A DNA stretch of 64,000 nt, taken from NCBI RefSeq assembly GCF_028554725.1, contig NC_071671.1, positions 49,932,001-49,996,000 on the forward strand, read 5' to 3'. Positions 26,501-36,948 of this stretch are shown here, one piece after another. This DNA is from Zeugodacus cucurbitae. Taxonomy: Eukaryota > Arthropoda > Insecta > Diptera > Tephritidae. Position 1 is the first letter of the stretch, and every line of letters begins with the position of its first letter. Position numbers and translations under genes: made by a program. Under the pieces are notes generated by a model that had not been told where the DNA came from, searched no databases, and worked only from the letters and a program-made list of their open reading frames with translations.

Positions 26501-29500
26501 TCTGACAAGAGCCAAAACAGCAGTGTTAAACGGCAAATGGCAAGGTCAATGCTATGTTAATAATAATAGATAAAGAAAAAAACATACAATCAATTAACAT
26601 ATGCAAAAGAAACCGATGAATTTGTATGAGCACAGTTAGCATCTAACTGTATGTGCTGCATTATCCTATTTATTTATTTATTTATTTATAAGTAACCCCT
26701 ACTCAACCTTTGTAATTTTGAACACTTTAAGAGCCATTGTATTTACTTCAAATGAGGCAGCAGGAGGTTAAAGAGCATATTTTTGAATCGATTTTAAATC
26801 TTAAAATGACAACACTTTTGAAAGCTCGTGTGTCTCGTGCTTATCACTAATATGTACAAATTTACATATGTATATTTACGCTTATCAGTAGTGTAAAACA
26901 TTCTACATTCATTTACAGTTAGCATACATACATACATGTGTAAATGCATATATTTCCACACAATCATCTATCTATATTTATAAAGGAATAGTTGAACTCA
27001 GTCAATCCGACACAATAACTAATATTAATGATGATGCAGCATTATTAAACTAATCATTATCATATGACGCTTACCGTTCAGTTAATAAAAAAATATATAT
27101 ACATAAATCTATGCAGACATTTACTTACACATAAATATATTCTTCTATCTTGCAAGCATTAAAATGGTATATTAAAGTACTAACTAAATATATTTACACA
27201 CACACATACATAAATAATCAATATATATAGTTATGGATGGTCAACTGTTCTTGCATTAATCGTTCGGTTTTTTTTTTCTGCAAGCATTTCTGAAAATCTT
27301 GAAAACATTAATTGCAAACCTTGAGCAAAAGAAGCGGCAGTAGAGAATAGATAACTACTACAACAACAAGAACAAAAAAAAAGCAGAAGACTGTATTTTA
27401 TAATACTTCCGTTAGTTAGATTTTCAAATGCCATGCGAATTCTTTGACGCCTAACTTTTGGTTGACTGTTTTAATTATAAAAACGTTTCGAATAGAAGAT
27501 TTCGACAAAATTTGATGAATGCCATACTAAAGCACACGTCATAATAACTAAAAATGCGATACTATAACCCAAATACATAATATATTTATGAGCATATAGT
27601 ATGTGAGTAGGAATTCTTATATATGTACATATGTATATCTGTATGTAATATTTATTGTTATCTATGAATTAAGGCTGAAAGCGATAAGCATGAATGCACA
27701 AGCTAAGAGTATTTTATTACAGCTCTATGGAAATGTTTAAGAACATTCGTGTGAAAGTGCTTACTCCGGCTGAAATAACTTTGTAAATACAGCAAAGTAC
27801 TTAAGTAAATAGCAAAGTACTGTAAAATAGTTACAATAATAACACTTAATTTTTTCCATTTTTTATTATCCTGACCTAGTGGCAATTAAATAAGCTTATT
27901 AAATTGTATAAAAACAAGTTTTTCTCCTTTCCTATTTATAGCAAAACTAATTTCAAAATGCATTTAAATGCAACTGTGAGTAATTACCGTTTAATAATAA
28001 CGCTAATGGCGTCCATTAAACTGTATGCATTTCTTAAATATAAACATAGAAGACCTTCAATATAAAATATATCGAGGTATGCATGTATTTTTGTATTTGT
28101 AATTCAATTTAACAATTTAACAGCTGTTCTTCCTTACTATTATTTACAATTGTTATTAGCAATGTGAAACGATTGAGGAACTGCGACAACTGTGTCTGCA
28201 AAGTATTGATTTAAAAAACTTACTTTCCGGTTATTTCAGCAAATAGAAAGAAGCCACACAAATGTACACAAGCGGTTAAACTTCAATTTGTGGGATAATA
28301 TTAACATAAATGCTAGTTATTGAAGGATAAACTCGGTCAAGTATAAACTGTGGCATTTTGTAAAATGCTGTAAACACCTTAATGCTGTCAGTGATAAAAT
28401 ATACACTTACACACATGTATGTATATTCATATTATCTTTGCATATGAATTTGCACAGTTTACTAAGCTACTTTTTTGCCAATGGGTTTTGCAGAATGCCG
28501 GTTAGTGTGCAAGTGCTCAAGTATTTACCAACTTACATATGTATATAAACTAGTATTATTATACAAAAAACACGTTGTAACGATTAAAAATATTGCAATA
28601 CTAGTTTTGTAACTACTTTAAGGCAATTAATATGCTTGGAAACATATATTGTATACCTACATTGAATTCTGCAACCGATATGCACGAAAACAGACTTTGT
28701 ACACTTTTAGTGGGTAATTGCAGGTAATTTATTTTTTTTTTATTTCATTTTTATCATGTACTTATATAGCGGAGTAACTGCATGCCGCATTACATACATT
28801 TATATATTCGCCAATTAAAAAATACATACAAATATACGTATGTATGGCAGTGTAATATACATTGTGATATTCAATTATATATGTCAGTTAATCATACAGA
28901 TAGAGAAAATATTAAAAAATACTAGCTGTCATATAATAAACATACACACATCTATATAAGTGTTTATATGGAGTATTTAATGTGCATAACATTTGCTAGT
29001 AATATTATTCAACATTAACCTTGATTTGCTTAGTAAAAAAGTTGAACTATTTTACATTCTCTAACACATATTTAAATATTAGTGCGATTTCAAAAAGTCA
29101 AAAGTTATTTATTTTTTAAAAGCCTATGTATTCACATTTACATACAAACAGTTTGCATACAAAATTTAAATTCATAATTAATTCCATATAAATAAACGTT
29201 CTCAGAATGTTGTTATATTAAAGGAATACATCATTTAAGGACATTTGATACTTAATTAAAAAATTGTCATGCCGAAATATGTATTTAAAAACAAAATATT
29301 TGCGGTTTCAAAGCCCCTAGTACAAGTTTTTATCATATTTAATGCGATTTAAACACACTGTAGTATTTGTGTCTGACCGGGGTACTAATATAAAACATTA
29401 TTTTTATTGTAATATTATACTCTCAACGTAACTCACAAAAAATGGGCCATATTTTGAACTCTGCCTTTTTTGTTTACTGTATTGGGCGTGACTCAGCTTT

Positions 29501-32500
29501 AACACTGCTTCATTTTTCACTGCTTAATGTCAAGCAATTATTGTACATAATCCATATATTTTATTTTTCACTTACACTAATGGCAAATCGTTAAAAGTAA
29601 ATATTTCATACAACTCACCTGAAGTTGACATCCTTTGTTTTTCCACTGGTGAATGCAGTACGACATCTTTGTACGATCTGTGTTTAATTTGGTGTTTCCA
29701 GTTTTATATTTTTTTTTTATTTATCCATTGTTTAGATTTAGCCATTTTCACAAAGCGTTATGTAAATAAAATATAAATTGTGATTAAAACAAAACGTTGG
29801 TACGTGTGCATATGTATTCTTTAAAACACATTTGAATATTAACAAATAATTTATAAAATAACAATATTGCACTCACATCTTCAAAATTTGCCATTTTGTT
29901 GACCTGTTCGTTATCGGCAACGATTGCGTTATCTGCAAATAAAAGCAAAATAGCAGTATTTTTTTATGTTCTTCTTCTGTAGCAACAGAAAAACTTTCTT
30001 TGTCGTTTGACCACACTGTATTTAATAATTAAAATTAATTAAACTATTGTGTATACATGCAAATGTTCAATTTGTACACATTGAAGTTGACTACACTAAC
30101 TCAATATATTCTTTACACTAAATAAGCACCTTTGTTTAGTTATGTATGTACACTCTAGTAACTTTCAATTAAATAATACTATTATTGAAAGTATGAAATT
30201 GAATTGTGAGGAATCGCCAGACCGCAAACGTATGTATATATGTAAACAGAAAAAACAATAGCAACGCACGCTGATGAAATGTTATAACAAATGCGAATGA
30301 CCGTTCACACGATTTCTACTACCGCACACGAGAAGATTAAAAAAACAAATGCTAACCAGTGTTGCCACTGACAAAATATTTTATGTATCCAAAAGTGTAG
30401 CAAACCGAAACTTAATGTAGCCATACATTTTTTACACCTAAAAATTGTAAAAGACAGTTAGTTCATAGAATTTCTTTATTCATATAATTTTATTTAACTC
30501 AAAAAAATAACCACTTTGTGTTAACATTGTTTTTTATGTATTTAAAAATTATTATATTAAACTTAAAGGAACACATTTGGTGATAAATATTATAAATATA
30601 TATATATATCGTTGTTATTATAAAAATAATAAAAAAAAAACAATTCTTGTGTTTAATTGACAAAGTTGTAAAAATAATGAAAATCTTTTTTTGCTGACCA
30701 AACAATATTTCTATTCGTTAGTTATTTACAGGTCATTATCGCATGTAAAGTACTTATTTCCAACTTCTTTCTAATGCTGGTTTTAATTAATTTAAGAGAA
30801 GAGAATGACAATAAATTAAATACAAAGCCACTGAGATCTGCAAATTTTACGTCGCCCACTCCATCTTTCATGGAAAATCTTTTTTTGCTGACCAAACAAT
30901 ATTTCTATTCGTTAGTTCTTTACAGGTCATTATCGCATGTAAAGTACTTACTTCCAACTTATTTCTAGTGCTGGTTTTAATTAATTTAAGAGAAGAGAAT
31001 TTTCTCTCTGCCACTGCAGAACTGTGAGGCAATGACAATAAATTAAATACAAAGCCACTTAGATCTGGAAATTTTAAGTCGCCCAGTCCATCTTTCATGG
31101 AAGCGACTTTCTCCCAAAATAAGTCAATATCCAAATTACTATTTAAATTGTGATTACTTAATTTAAATAAAGTCCATTGGGTAATGATTTTATCACATTC
31201 ACATTCAAATAAGTCTGCATATTCCAAAACTAAATCTAAAATATTATTGTCATTTGCTGACATCACCTCCTCAGGTGTTATTAATTTTAAAAGTTCTAAA
31301 TCCTTCCTGGAGAAATCAAATCTTAATTTGATTTGATCTAAAAGCTCTATGTAAAATGCCAGAATGTTACCTTTCACTTCATTTATTTCATCAGCTGTTG
31401 CCTTTTTTTTTAATAGAACTTCTGCTTTTGTACCAATAAATATTTTTGGTAGTTCAATATGATTACAAGTGCTTTTATAGTTAATATTGACGTGAAGTTC
31501 TTTGTTCTTTGCAATAAAATTATTTAAAATTAACAAGAAATATGATTTCATACTCGAATAGAGATATGGAAGACGACTTTTTTCTGACTGAAACTCTTTG
31601 TTCAAATTGTTAATCAAAGGCAACGCATACGAAAGAAATAGGAAATAGGATTTTGTTTTATTATCTTCCATTTTTTCAGCCAATTGGTTTGATCGAATTG
31701 CATTGACTTCTAATTTTGCATAAATAAAAAAGAATTTTAAGGCGTCCCATTGCTCATTTATTCGGGAAACAACTCCCTCTAAAGACAGCCATCGTGTTTG
31801 ACAAACACCTAATATTTTATGTGGTTTCACGGAGCAATACTCCTGAAATTCCTTAAAGTCATGAACTCGTTTAGGGCTATGCGAAAAGAAGCTATATATA
31901 TTTCGACATAACCAATTGACATCTTCGGGTATTTTTTTAGTGGCATAACTCACACACAAATGCAAAGAATGGCAAGTACATTTCAAATAAAAAATATTTG
32001 TTTCTGACTCCAGTAACGCTTTTACGCCAGATAAATGGCCGGCCATGACACTTGCACCATCTGTTGCCATACCTATAATATTTTTTAGCGGAATATTGTT
32101 GTCTAACAAAAACTTTTTTACTGCTCCAAATACTGAAGCTGAATCACACTTTGGTAGCTCAATAAGTGCTAAAAATCGATCCTTTGCAATAAAGTTCACA
32201 ACGTATCTCACGACCATTACCAGACATTTTTTAATTGAGATATCCGTGGTTTCGTCAATGATTATTGAAAACTTACAGTTCTTTAACGTTGAAACAAGCT
32301 CGGATGTTGTTTTGCTAGCAATTTCCTTGGTTATGTTTGTTGCTTTAGTTCTGGCAATTTGCAAACGTTTGGCCACTTCAGAGTCCGGGCAACATTCAGC
32401 TAACAGAGCAGGTAAAACATCCATTAATAAAAACGGCAAGTTGTGCGTTATAAGAAACATGACGAGTGTAAATTCTGCATATTGAACCTTTTTGCTCATC

Positions 32501-35298
32501 TGCTCTTTTTCGGTATCCAAAAATGTCTCCATCGATAATTGACTCTTTTTGGTTTCCATATTTTGTACATGAGAAGAACAACTGGCGTGTCTGTTAAGAT
32601 GTGACAATATATTTAAAGAGTTCTTGTTGCACGCTTTGCAAAAAGCGAGACCATTTTTGTTTTCCAGCCACGGGAACTTTTTCAGCCACTCAGTTCTGAA
32701 CTTTCTCGTTCTTTTGCTCTTTTTACTAAATAAACAAAACATTTTTAATAAAATTCTGGAAATGGCAAAATTCTAAACACATACGGCTCATTGTTATTTC
32801 CTTGGTCTTCTTCTTCAGTAATGTCTTCTTCAGTAAAGTTTTCTTCATTTTCCTTTTGTTTATCAATCCGTGACTTTTTTACTATAAATCTGAAATATAA
32901 CATTTTTAATTATTCCTTCTTATAATTATTAACATTAAAATTAGCTTACCTATCCATCATCAATGTATCAGCAGCCAACAAACACTCAAAGCAAACTTCA
33001 TCAAGCCACCATTTGCATGTAAATACTTTGTCACAGGGTTGGCAAACCATCGACGGCACTATCGATACTATCGATGGTTGCTCGTCACTAAAACTATCAC
33101 CATCGATGGTTTGCCAACCCTACTTTTACATTTGTGACATTTACACCTACCATGCATATATATACAATGCAATTAAGGTATGATCACAATGTAATTGTCA
33201 TATTTTCTTGTGGCATTGAGTAGTATGATGCGATAATTTAACAAAGAAGAAAAAAAAATTAAGTCAATTTGAAAATTTTAAGAAATAGTAGCCATTTAAT
33301 AAGCAGTGTAGCTTTGTAGCCTTATATTTTAAATGTAGCCAAATGGCTACAAATGTAGCCACTATGGCAACACTGATGCTAACTAGTCCAATTGGAAAAA
33401 CAGCTCCACTACTGCTACTCGTTGAACGTGTAAACAGCTGTGCTGTGCGCACAGTGTTGCCGTATGGCGAATGAGCAAAAGCGAAAATACAAAATTGTTT
33501 AGCTGAAAAGCTCTGCTATAAATTCCTCAAGCTCTCTTAAGCGAGTAGTGGATTTTTTAGCCCGCCATTTGTGTGTTTTTATTTTTATATGTGTATGTGT
33601 GTTTTTTGTGCGCATTTGAGTGAATTTTGTTTAGCAGTTAGATGATGATTAGTTTAAATCAACAATTAAATCGATAAATATTTATACACTAAATTTAATG
33701 GACAGTCAGATAATAATAAGATAAACAGTGCTTCTATTACAACAAAGTATTTACTGTTATTAGGTACGGGTATTCTAAATTTATAACAATGAAGTCGTAG
33801 CAAATTTCATAAAATGGTGGTTATGGGGATTAGCTGCGCGATTAATGTAACGGTGAGTTTTAATAACTACAATTAGAAATAATTAATAAACAAGCAAGAA
33901 ATTGTAGGTCCTACAAGCAAACACATATTCAAATAGTAAAAGCGTGAAGGTCATGAAATGGCAGTCATATTACAACAACAATCACTATGAATTTTTGTAA
34001 TAACATCTTTAGATCTAATGATTGTTTGCGAATACAGCCGTTTAGTACTTTATGTATATACATATATATTCAATTATAATTGAATCTGATTAGAAATCCA
34101 ATATGTATTTTCATACAAATACGACAGTGGTGAAGGTCGTCTCGTTTTTGTTGTAATAATGATTGTGGCTGGCAAGTAACTTTTGCTTTTGGATAGAATA
34201 AGGATCATATAGATCGTTTGAGGTCGGGTTAAGGACATTTTATCTCTTTGTATACATATGAAACCTTAGGTCCATCATATATAAATATGGGGTATACTTA
34301 TACATGCATATGTATTTATAATAAAATATATAATTTGAGTGTAATTAAGTTATATAAAGTAATTAAAAAATTTTGTGTTTGTTTTTTAGGGCATAATTAT
34401 TGGCATCTCTCGGCTGTGAGCACAGCATGAATTCAGGTGAGTTTTTGCACTTATTATTTGTTAAGTTACCCGATATATATTGACATAGGTATGTGTGTAT
34501 GTACATTTAAAATTTAAAATATACATATATCCCCTAATCGTATTATACTATACCACGCGTTGTCAATATTGATTATATTACCGTATATGTATAGTATTTT
34601 AAAGATTACGTAATAAATTTGCAAGTCATGCATTATAATTTGTGAGAGTTATAATTATGCCAATCAAAGTGCAAGTTCATAAATAATGCAATATACATAG
34701 ATATAATTTTCTATTTATAGTAGATTGGACGATAAGTGATGTGAGTAATTATAAGTAGCAAAGCAATTATTTTTATTAAAAATAAATACTATAAAAGGTT
34801 AATTGTCACTGAAAATCATTAATATCGGACTAATTATATTAAATATATAAATAACCAATAAGTTCTACGTTTGAAGCATAATGAAAAAATAGAATTGAAT
34901 ACTCAAAGATATTTCAATAATCTTAAACTGAGATCTTTTATCTTATATATTATAAAAGAGACTATATCGGAGCAAAATCTATTTTTTAGTGTAATTGGTT
35001 AGTCTTTTTGAATACTACCGATATATGGATTGTGATTAAATTACAGTTTTTCTGTCGTATTTAATGAATATTTTATTTGCTCAATACTCACCAATTTCAA
35101 TAATTGCGGCGCCATCATTTTTGTTGTTATTATGACTATTTCCAGATCCTGTAAAATATATAAATTTGTTTAATATATTGGTTCAAAGTATAAAGTAAAT
35201 TATCATATTTTACCATTATTATTATTATTTGGTATCACTATTGTTGTGGACGGCACAAACAGCTTCTCAGAGCTATCTATATCGACAGCCGCACTCAT
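20528..35298 (-). CDS. Aldh-III: Aldh-III, fatty aldehyde dehydrogenase (ALDH3 class, tail-anchored), alternatively spliced
   Basis: Minus-strand exons: 35298-35214, 35148-35092, 29932-29877, 29677-29619, 25036-24856, 24798-24577, 24511-24117, 24058-23861, one of two alternative exons (22948-22833 or 21909-21794), 20900-20765 and 20702-20528. Phases join exactly. The long form is 559 aa; the ATG at 29894 gives a 499-aa form starting MANFEDIVQRCRTAF. In the short form, GAWNYP is the cofactor-fold motif, YTGSTRVG follows, Glu210 lies in ELGGKSP, and the catalytic Cys244 lies in NCGQTCIAPDY. EEIFGPL and PFGGVGSSGMGRYHGK follow. The last exon ends in one hydrophobic helix (HLLAVGLGIGLTVLF) with a short tail, as in ER-anchored ALDH3A2. 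The enzyme oxidises long-chain aliphatic aldehydes from lipid peroxidation and sphingolipid breakdown, using NAD(P)+. The 62-residue N-terminal extension of the long form is Asn-rich and low complexity. A 5' UTR acceptor precedes the first coding exon at 35339-35340. Confidence 0.93.
21794..21909 (-). CDS. Aldh-III: Aldh-III alternative exon b (mutually exclusive candidate)
   Basis: 116-nt exon with an AATAG acceptor and a GGAG|GTATTT donor. It encodes EKPLVVYVFSKNS ... TTSGGFCSNETIMHCG and enters and leaves in the same phases as the exon at 22833-22948. Including both would shift the frame (116 is not a multiple of 3), so only one can be used per mRNA. It is 18/40 residues identical to the other exon by hand alignment and keeps the conserved P-L-x-x-Y-x-F, SGG and N-[ED]-TIMH positions of ALDH3. 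Confidence 0.88.
22833..22948 (-). CDS. Aldh-III: Aldh-III alternative exon a (mutually exclusive candidate)
   Basis: 116-nt exon with an ACACAG acceptor and a GCTG|GTAAGC donor. It encodes EAPLCAYIFTAEA ... IQSGGMCMNDTIMHYA. Its donor is closer to consensus than that of exon b. Splicing to 20900 gives GV DTLPFGGVGSSG in frame, exactly as exon b does. It lies about 0.9 kb upstream of exon b (in transcript order) within one long intron, which is the typical layout of a duplicated exon pair. Confidence 0.88.
25490..25860 (+). mobile_element. Jockey-like non-LTR retrotransposon fragment (C-terminal end of RT ORF)
   Basis: On the plus strand (antisense to Aldh-III, in the intron 29618-25037) the reading LAQLRSGYCSRLNSYLSRLN followed by a C-x2-C-like, H and HLFACP block matches the zinc-knuckle tail of Jockey/TART-type ORF2 proteins. 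Upstream, the segment encoding RQALNVIHRGAINSLPPREW is in another frame, so frameshifts and stops interrupt it. Only about 370 bp remain. It is a dead 5'-truncated insertion. Confidence 0.7.
25861..29618. other. Aldh-III intron sequence, no gene seen
   Basis: AT-rich intron with several TACATA/ATGTATGT microsatellites (26108-26130, 26400-26485, 26920-26940) and a short TTTA array near 26670-26690. I found no exon-like open frame with good splice sites on either strand. Confidence 0.5.
30679..31100. repeat. Tandem duplication of the hAT transposase 3' end
   Basis: The unit 30873-31100 (end of the transposase frame) is repeated as 30679-30872, directly adjacent, with a few substitutions. The distal copy lacks about 33 bp, the part that codes for the conserved PHSSAVAER segment. 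The junction (CATGGAAAATC) creates the present stop codon, so the open frame ends KKDFP. Before the duplication the protein probably ran a few residues further, as read from the distal copy. Confidence 0.85.
30868..32960 (-). CDS. hAT transposase (BED finger, RNase H-like core, hATC dimerisation domain)
   Basis: Proposed exons are 32960-32950, 32889-32785 and 32725-30868, all GT-AG and in phase: 657 aa starting MMDRFIVKKSRIDKQ. An acidic linker (ENFTEEDITEEE) precedes a C-x2-C ... H-x4-5-H zinc finger (FCKACNKNSLNILSHLNRHA) of BED/TTF type. The catalytic core shows DETTD near its first acidic residue, MATDGASVM, and CHSLHLC. The C-terminal hATC region reads LSLPHSSAVAERKFSSL, then STRNKLEVSTLHAIM. 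No stop interrupts the main 620-codon exon. The final exon alone is open from 32742, so the two small 5' exons are inference from phase and signals. The C-terminus is altered by the tandem duplication; whether activity is kept is unknown. Confidence 0.85.
33034..33122. mobile_element. Small inverted-repeat element nested in the hAT (MITE-like)
   Basis: Two 19-bp arms (33035-33053 and 33103-33121, core GGGTTGGCAAACCATCGA) are perfect inverses around a 49-bp centre with several ATCGAT words. Taking the borders as CAGGG...CCCTA, flanking octamers CTTTGTCA and CTTTTACA agree at 6 of 8 positions. This suggests an old hAT-type MITE insertion. A structural hairpin of the host element is the alternative. 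Confidence 0.55.
33517..34740 (+). other. Candidate 5' exons of an unidentified plus-strand gene, antisense inside the Aldh-III intron
   Basis: A TATAAA box at 33517-33522 is followed by non-coding leader-like sequence and a strong donor (ACG|GTGAGT) after 33852. An ATG at 33814 opens MVVMGISCAINVT up to that donor in phase 0. A second exon, 34390-34436, has a TTTTTTAG acceptor, an ATG at 34427 and a perfect donor. A 20-nt microexon, 34721-34740, follows with a CTATTTATAG acceptor and a GTGAGT donor; 34427 plus the microexon read MNSVDWTISD in phase. The two ATGs are not in frame through exon 2, so they would mark alternative mRNAs. No downstream exon was identified and the product is unknown. 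The signals could be coincidental. Confidence 0.35.
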
Positions 35299-36150
35299 TT
35301 TAGATTCGAAGCTAAGTATATAGTACCGTTAGTTGATTCTGAAAAATAAAAATAAATAAGTGCTTTGCTTAATTTATTATTTATATGTAATAGCAATAAG
35401 ACATGAAAAAAACTCTAATTTTTGCATATTTAAAGTTATCAGTTGCTGATAAAGCCATAAATATTTATTTGTGTCATTTAACTATGAAGATTAGCATAAC
35501 ATAGCGACAACCAGTGAAATTGCGAGTATTTCAAGTGTTTCAGTTTTTTAGTGGACTAATGTGGACTATTCGTATAAATATAATATATTGACTAATCATT
35601 TAGAAAATTTAAAATTTAAGAAGTATAATAATAAAAAATTTTGATAACTCTAAAGAATGATACAGTTATTGTTGTTGTTTTAGTGGACCGAAACAAATCT
35701 ACACAGATGAATATTCAAATTGTGTTTAGTGAAAGCGAACCATAAGTGCTCAAACCCCCGAATATTAGGATCTCAGTGTTTATTACTGACTTTTTACGGA
35801 AAATATCGGTCAATCTCTGTGGTTTCTTAATGAAATTTAGATAGCTATATTGTCCAATAATTTTTATTAATTTTAATAATAGCAAGTACAAATGGTCCCA
35901 GGGATCTATTGTGGCAAATTATTGTATAAATTCGACGTATAGTTGCAGAAAAAACGAACCCACTTGGCGAAGTAGAAAGAGTTTTCCCAACTATGAAAAC
36001 GCTCCGGCTCACGCCTCTTCTATCGCCACGGACAAATACATAGGTAAAATTACTCAACAAACTGTTGTTCCATCCACAGATACATATCTACAGAATTAGC
36101 TTCAAGTGATTTTTTTTGGTTTGTGCTGTTGATGTAAACCTACAACCAAC
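35299..36150. other. Upstream region of Aldh-III long form
   Basis: Minus-strand 5' UTR sequence continues to the acceptor at 35338/35339. Further upstream the promoter of the long isoform is expected but no core element is obvious. I see no coding exon in 35340-36150. Confidence 0.4.
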
Positions 36151-36353
36151 AGACTAAAGAGTCGAGTTGCCACTTCAAAATCTTTTAAAAATCATTTTGT
36201 GGGTGTGCTGACCGTCCAAATTCTCCTAGTTACACAAACTTTCTTAGGAAGACAAATTTCATCAGATGTCTAAAATTTTGTTCAGACAGACGGTCATCCG
36301 GATTTCAAAACGTCTAGGCATCCTGGTCGTTTTGATATTTCTATATGTACCTC

Positions 36354-36905
36354 GAGTTTCGTCTACTTGGGAACCGGCATTAACAACACCAACAATGTCG
36401 AAATCCAACGCAGAATCACACTTGCCAACAGGTGCTACTTTGGACTGAGTAGGCAATTGAAAAGTAAAGTCCTCTCTCGATGTACCAAAATCAAACTCTA
36501 TAAGTCGCTTATTATTCCCGTCCTGATGTATGGCGCTGAAGCTTGGACGATGACAACATTCGCTGAGACTCCTGGGATTTTCGAGAGAAAGGTTCTGCGC
36601 AAGATTTATGGTCCTCTTAATATTGGCAACGGCGAATACCGCAGAGGATGGAACGATGAGCTGTACGATTTATACGACGACATTGACATAGTTCAGCGAA
36701 TAAAAAGACAGCGGCTACGCTGGCTTGGTGATGTTGTACGAATGGATGAAAACCATCCAACCGCGGAAGAGGACGACCTCCACTCCGATGGAAAGATCAA
36801 GTGGAAATGACCTTGTTGTTTTTACAGTTGGCGCCAAAAAGCAAAAAGGAGGAATGAGTGACGCGCTCTGGTGGATTCGGTTATAATCGCTTAAAGCGGT
36901 TCCTA
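36354..36905 (+). mobile_element. Non-LTR retrotransposon 3' fragment (copy 1)
   Basis: The frame 36367-36810 encodes the tail of an endonuclease/reverse-transcriptase protein: RRITLANRCYFGLSRQLKSK, LMYGAEAWT, FERKVLRKIYGPLNIGNGEY and RLRWLGDVVRMDE, then a jump to PTAEEDDLHSDGK where an internal piece is missing. It ends in the family's terminal hairpin (36885-36901) and CCTACGCCA, followed by a (TA)n tract. The catalytic half is absent, so it is dead. Confidence 0.8.
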
Positions 36906-36907
36906 CG

Positions 36908-36908
36908 C

Positions 36909-36945
<37 letters not shown>
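36908..36945. repeat. (TA)n microsatellite at LINE 3' end
   Basis: About 18 TA units directly after the LINE's CCTACGCCAAA terminus. It may be the LINE's own simple-repeat tail merged with the TA target tract of the host repeat. Confidence 0.85.

Positions 36946-36948
<3 letters not shown>

Larger units (their letters stand above)
30349..33383 (-). mobile_element. hAT-family DNA transposon with 8-bp target site duplication
   Basis: The element body is 30357-33375 (3019 bp). It begins CAGTGTTGCCA, and its other end is the exact inverse (TGGCAACACTG), an 11-bp terminal inverted repeat. The octamer ATGCTAAC is present at both flanks (30349-30356 and 33376-33383), a perfect 8-bp target duplication of the size made by hAT transposases. 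It sits in the Aldh-III intron between exons 29932 and 35092, in the same orientation as the gene. An intact transposase (30868-32960), a partial tandem duplication at its 3' end and a small inverted-repeat insertion upstream of the coding region are described separately. The clean duplication and open frame argue for recent insertion. Confidence 0.93.

Noticed and set aside
32045..32485. Plus-strand 146-codon frame over the hAT
   Set aside because: It is antisense to the transposase core, which has all expected motifs.
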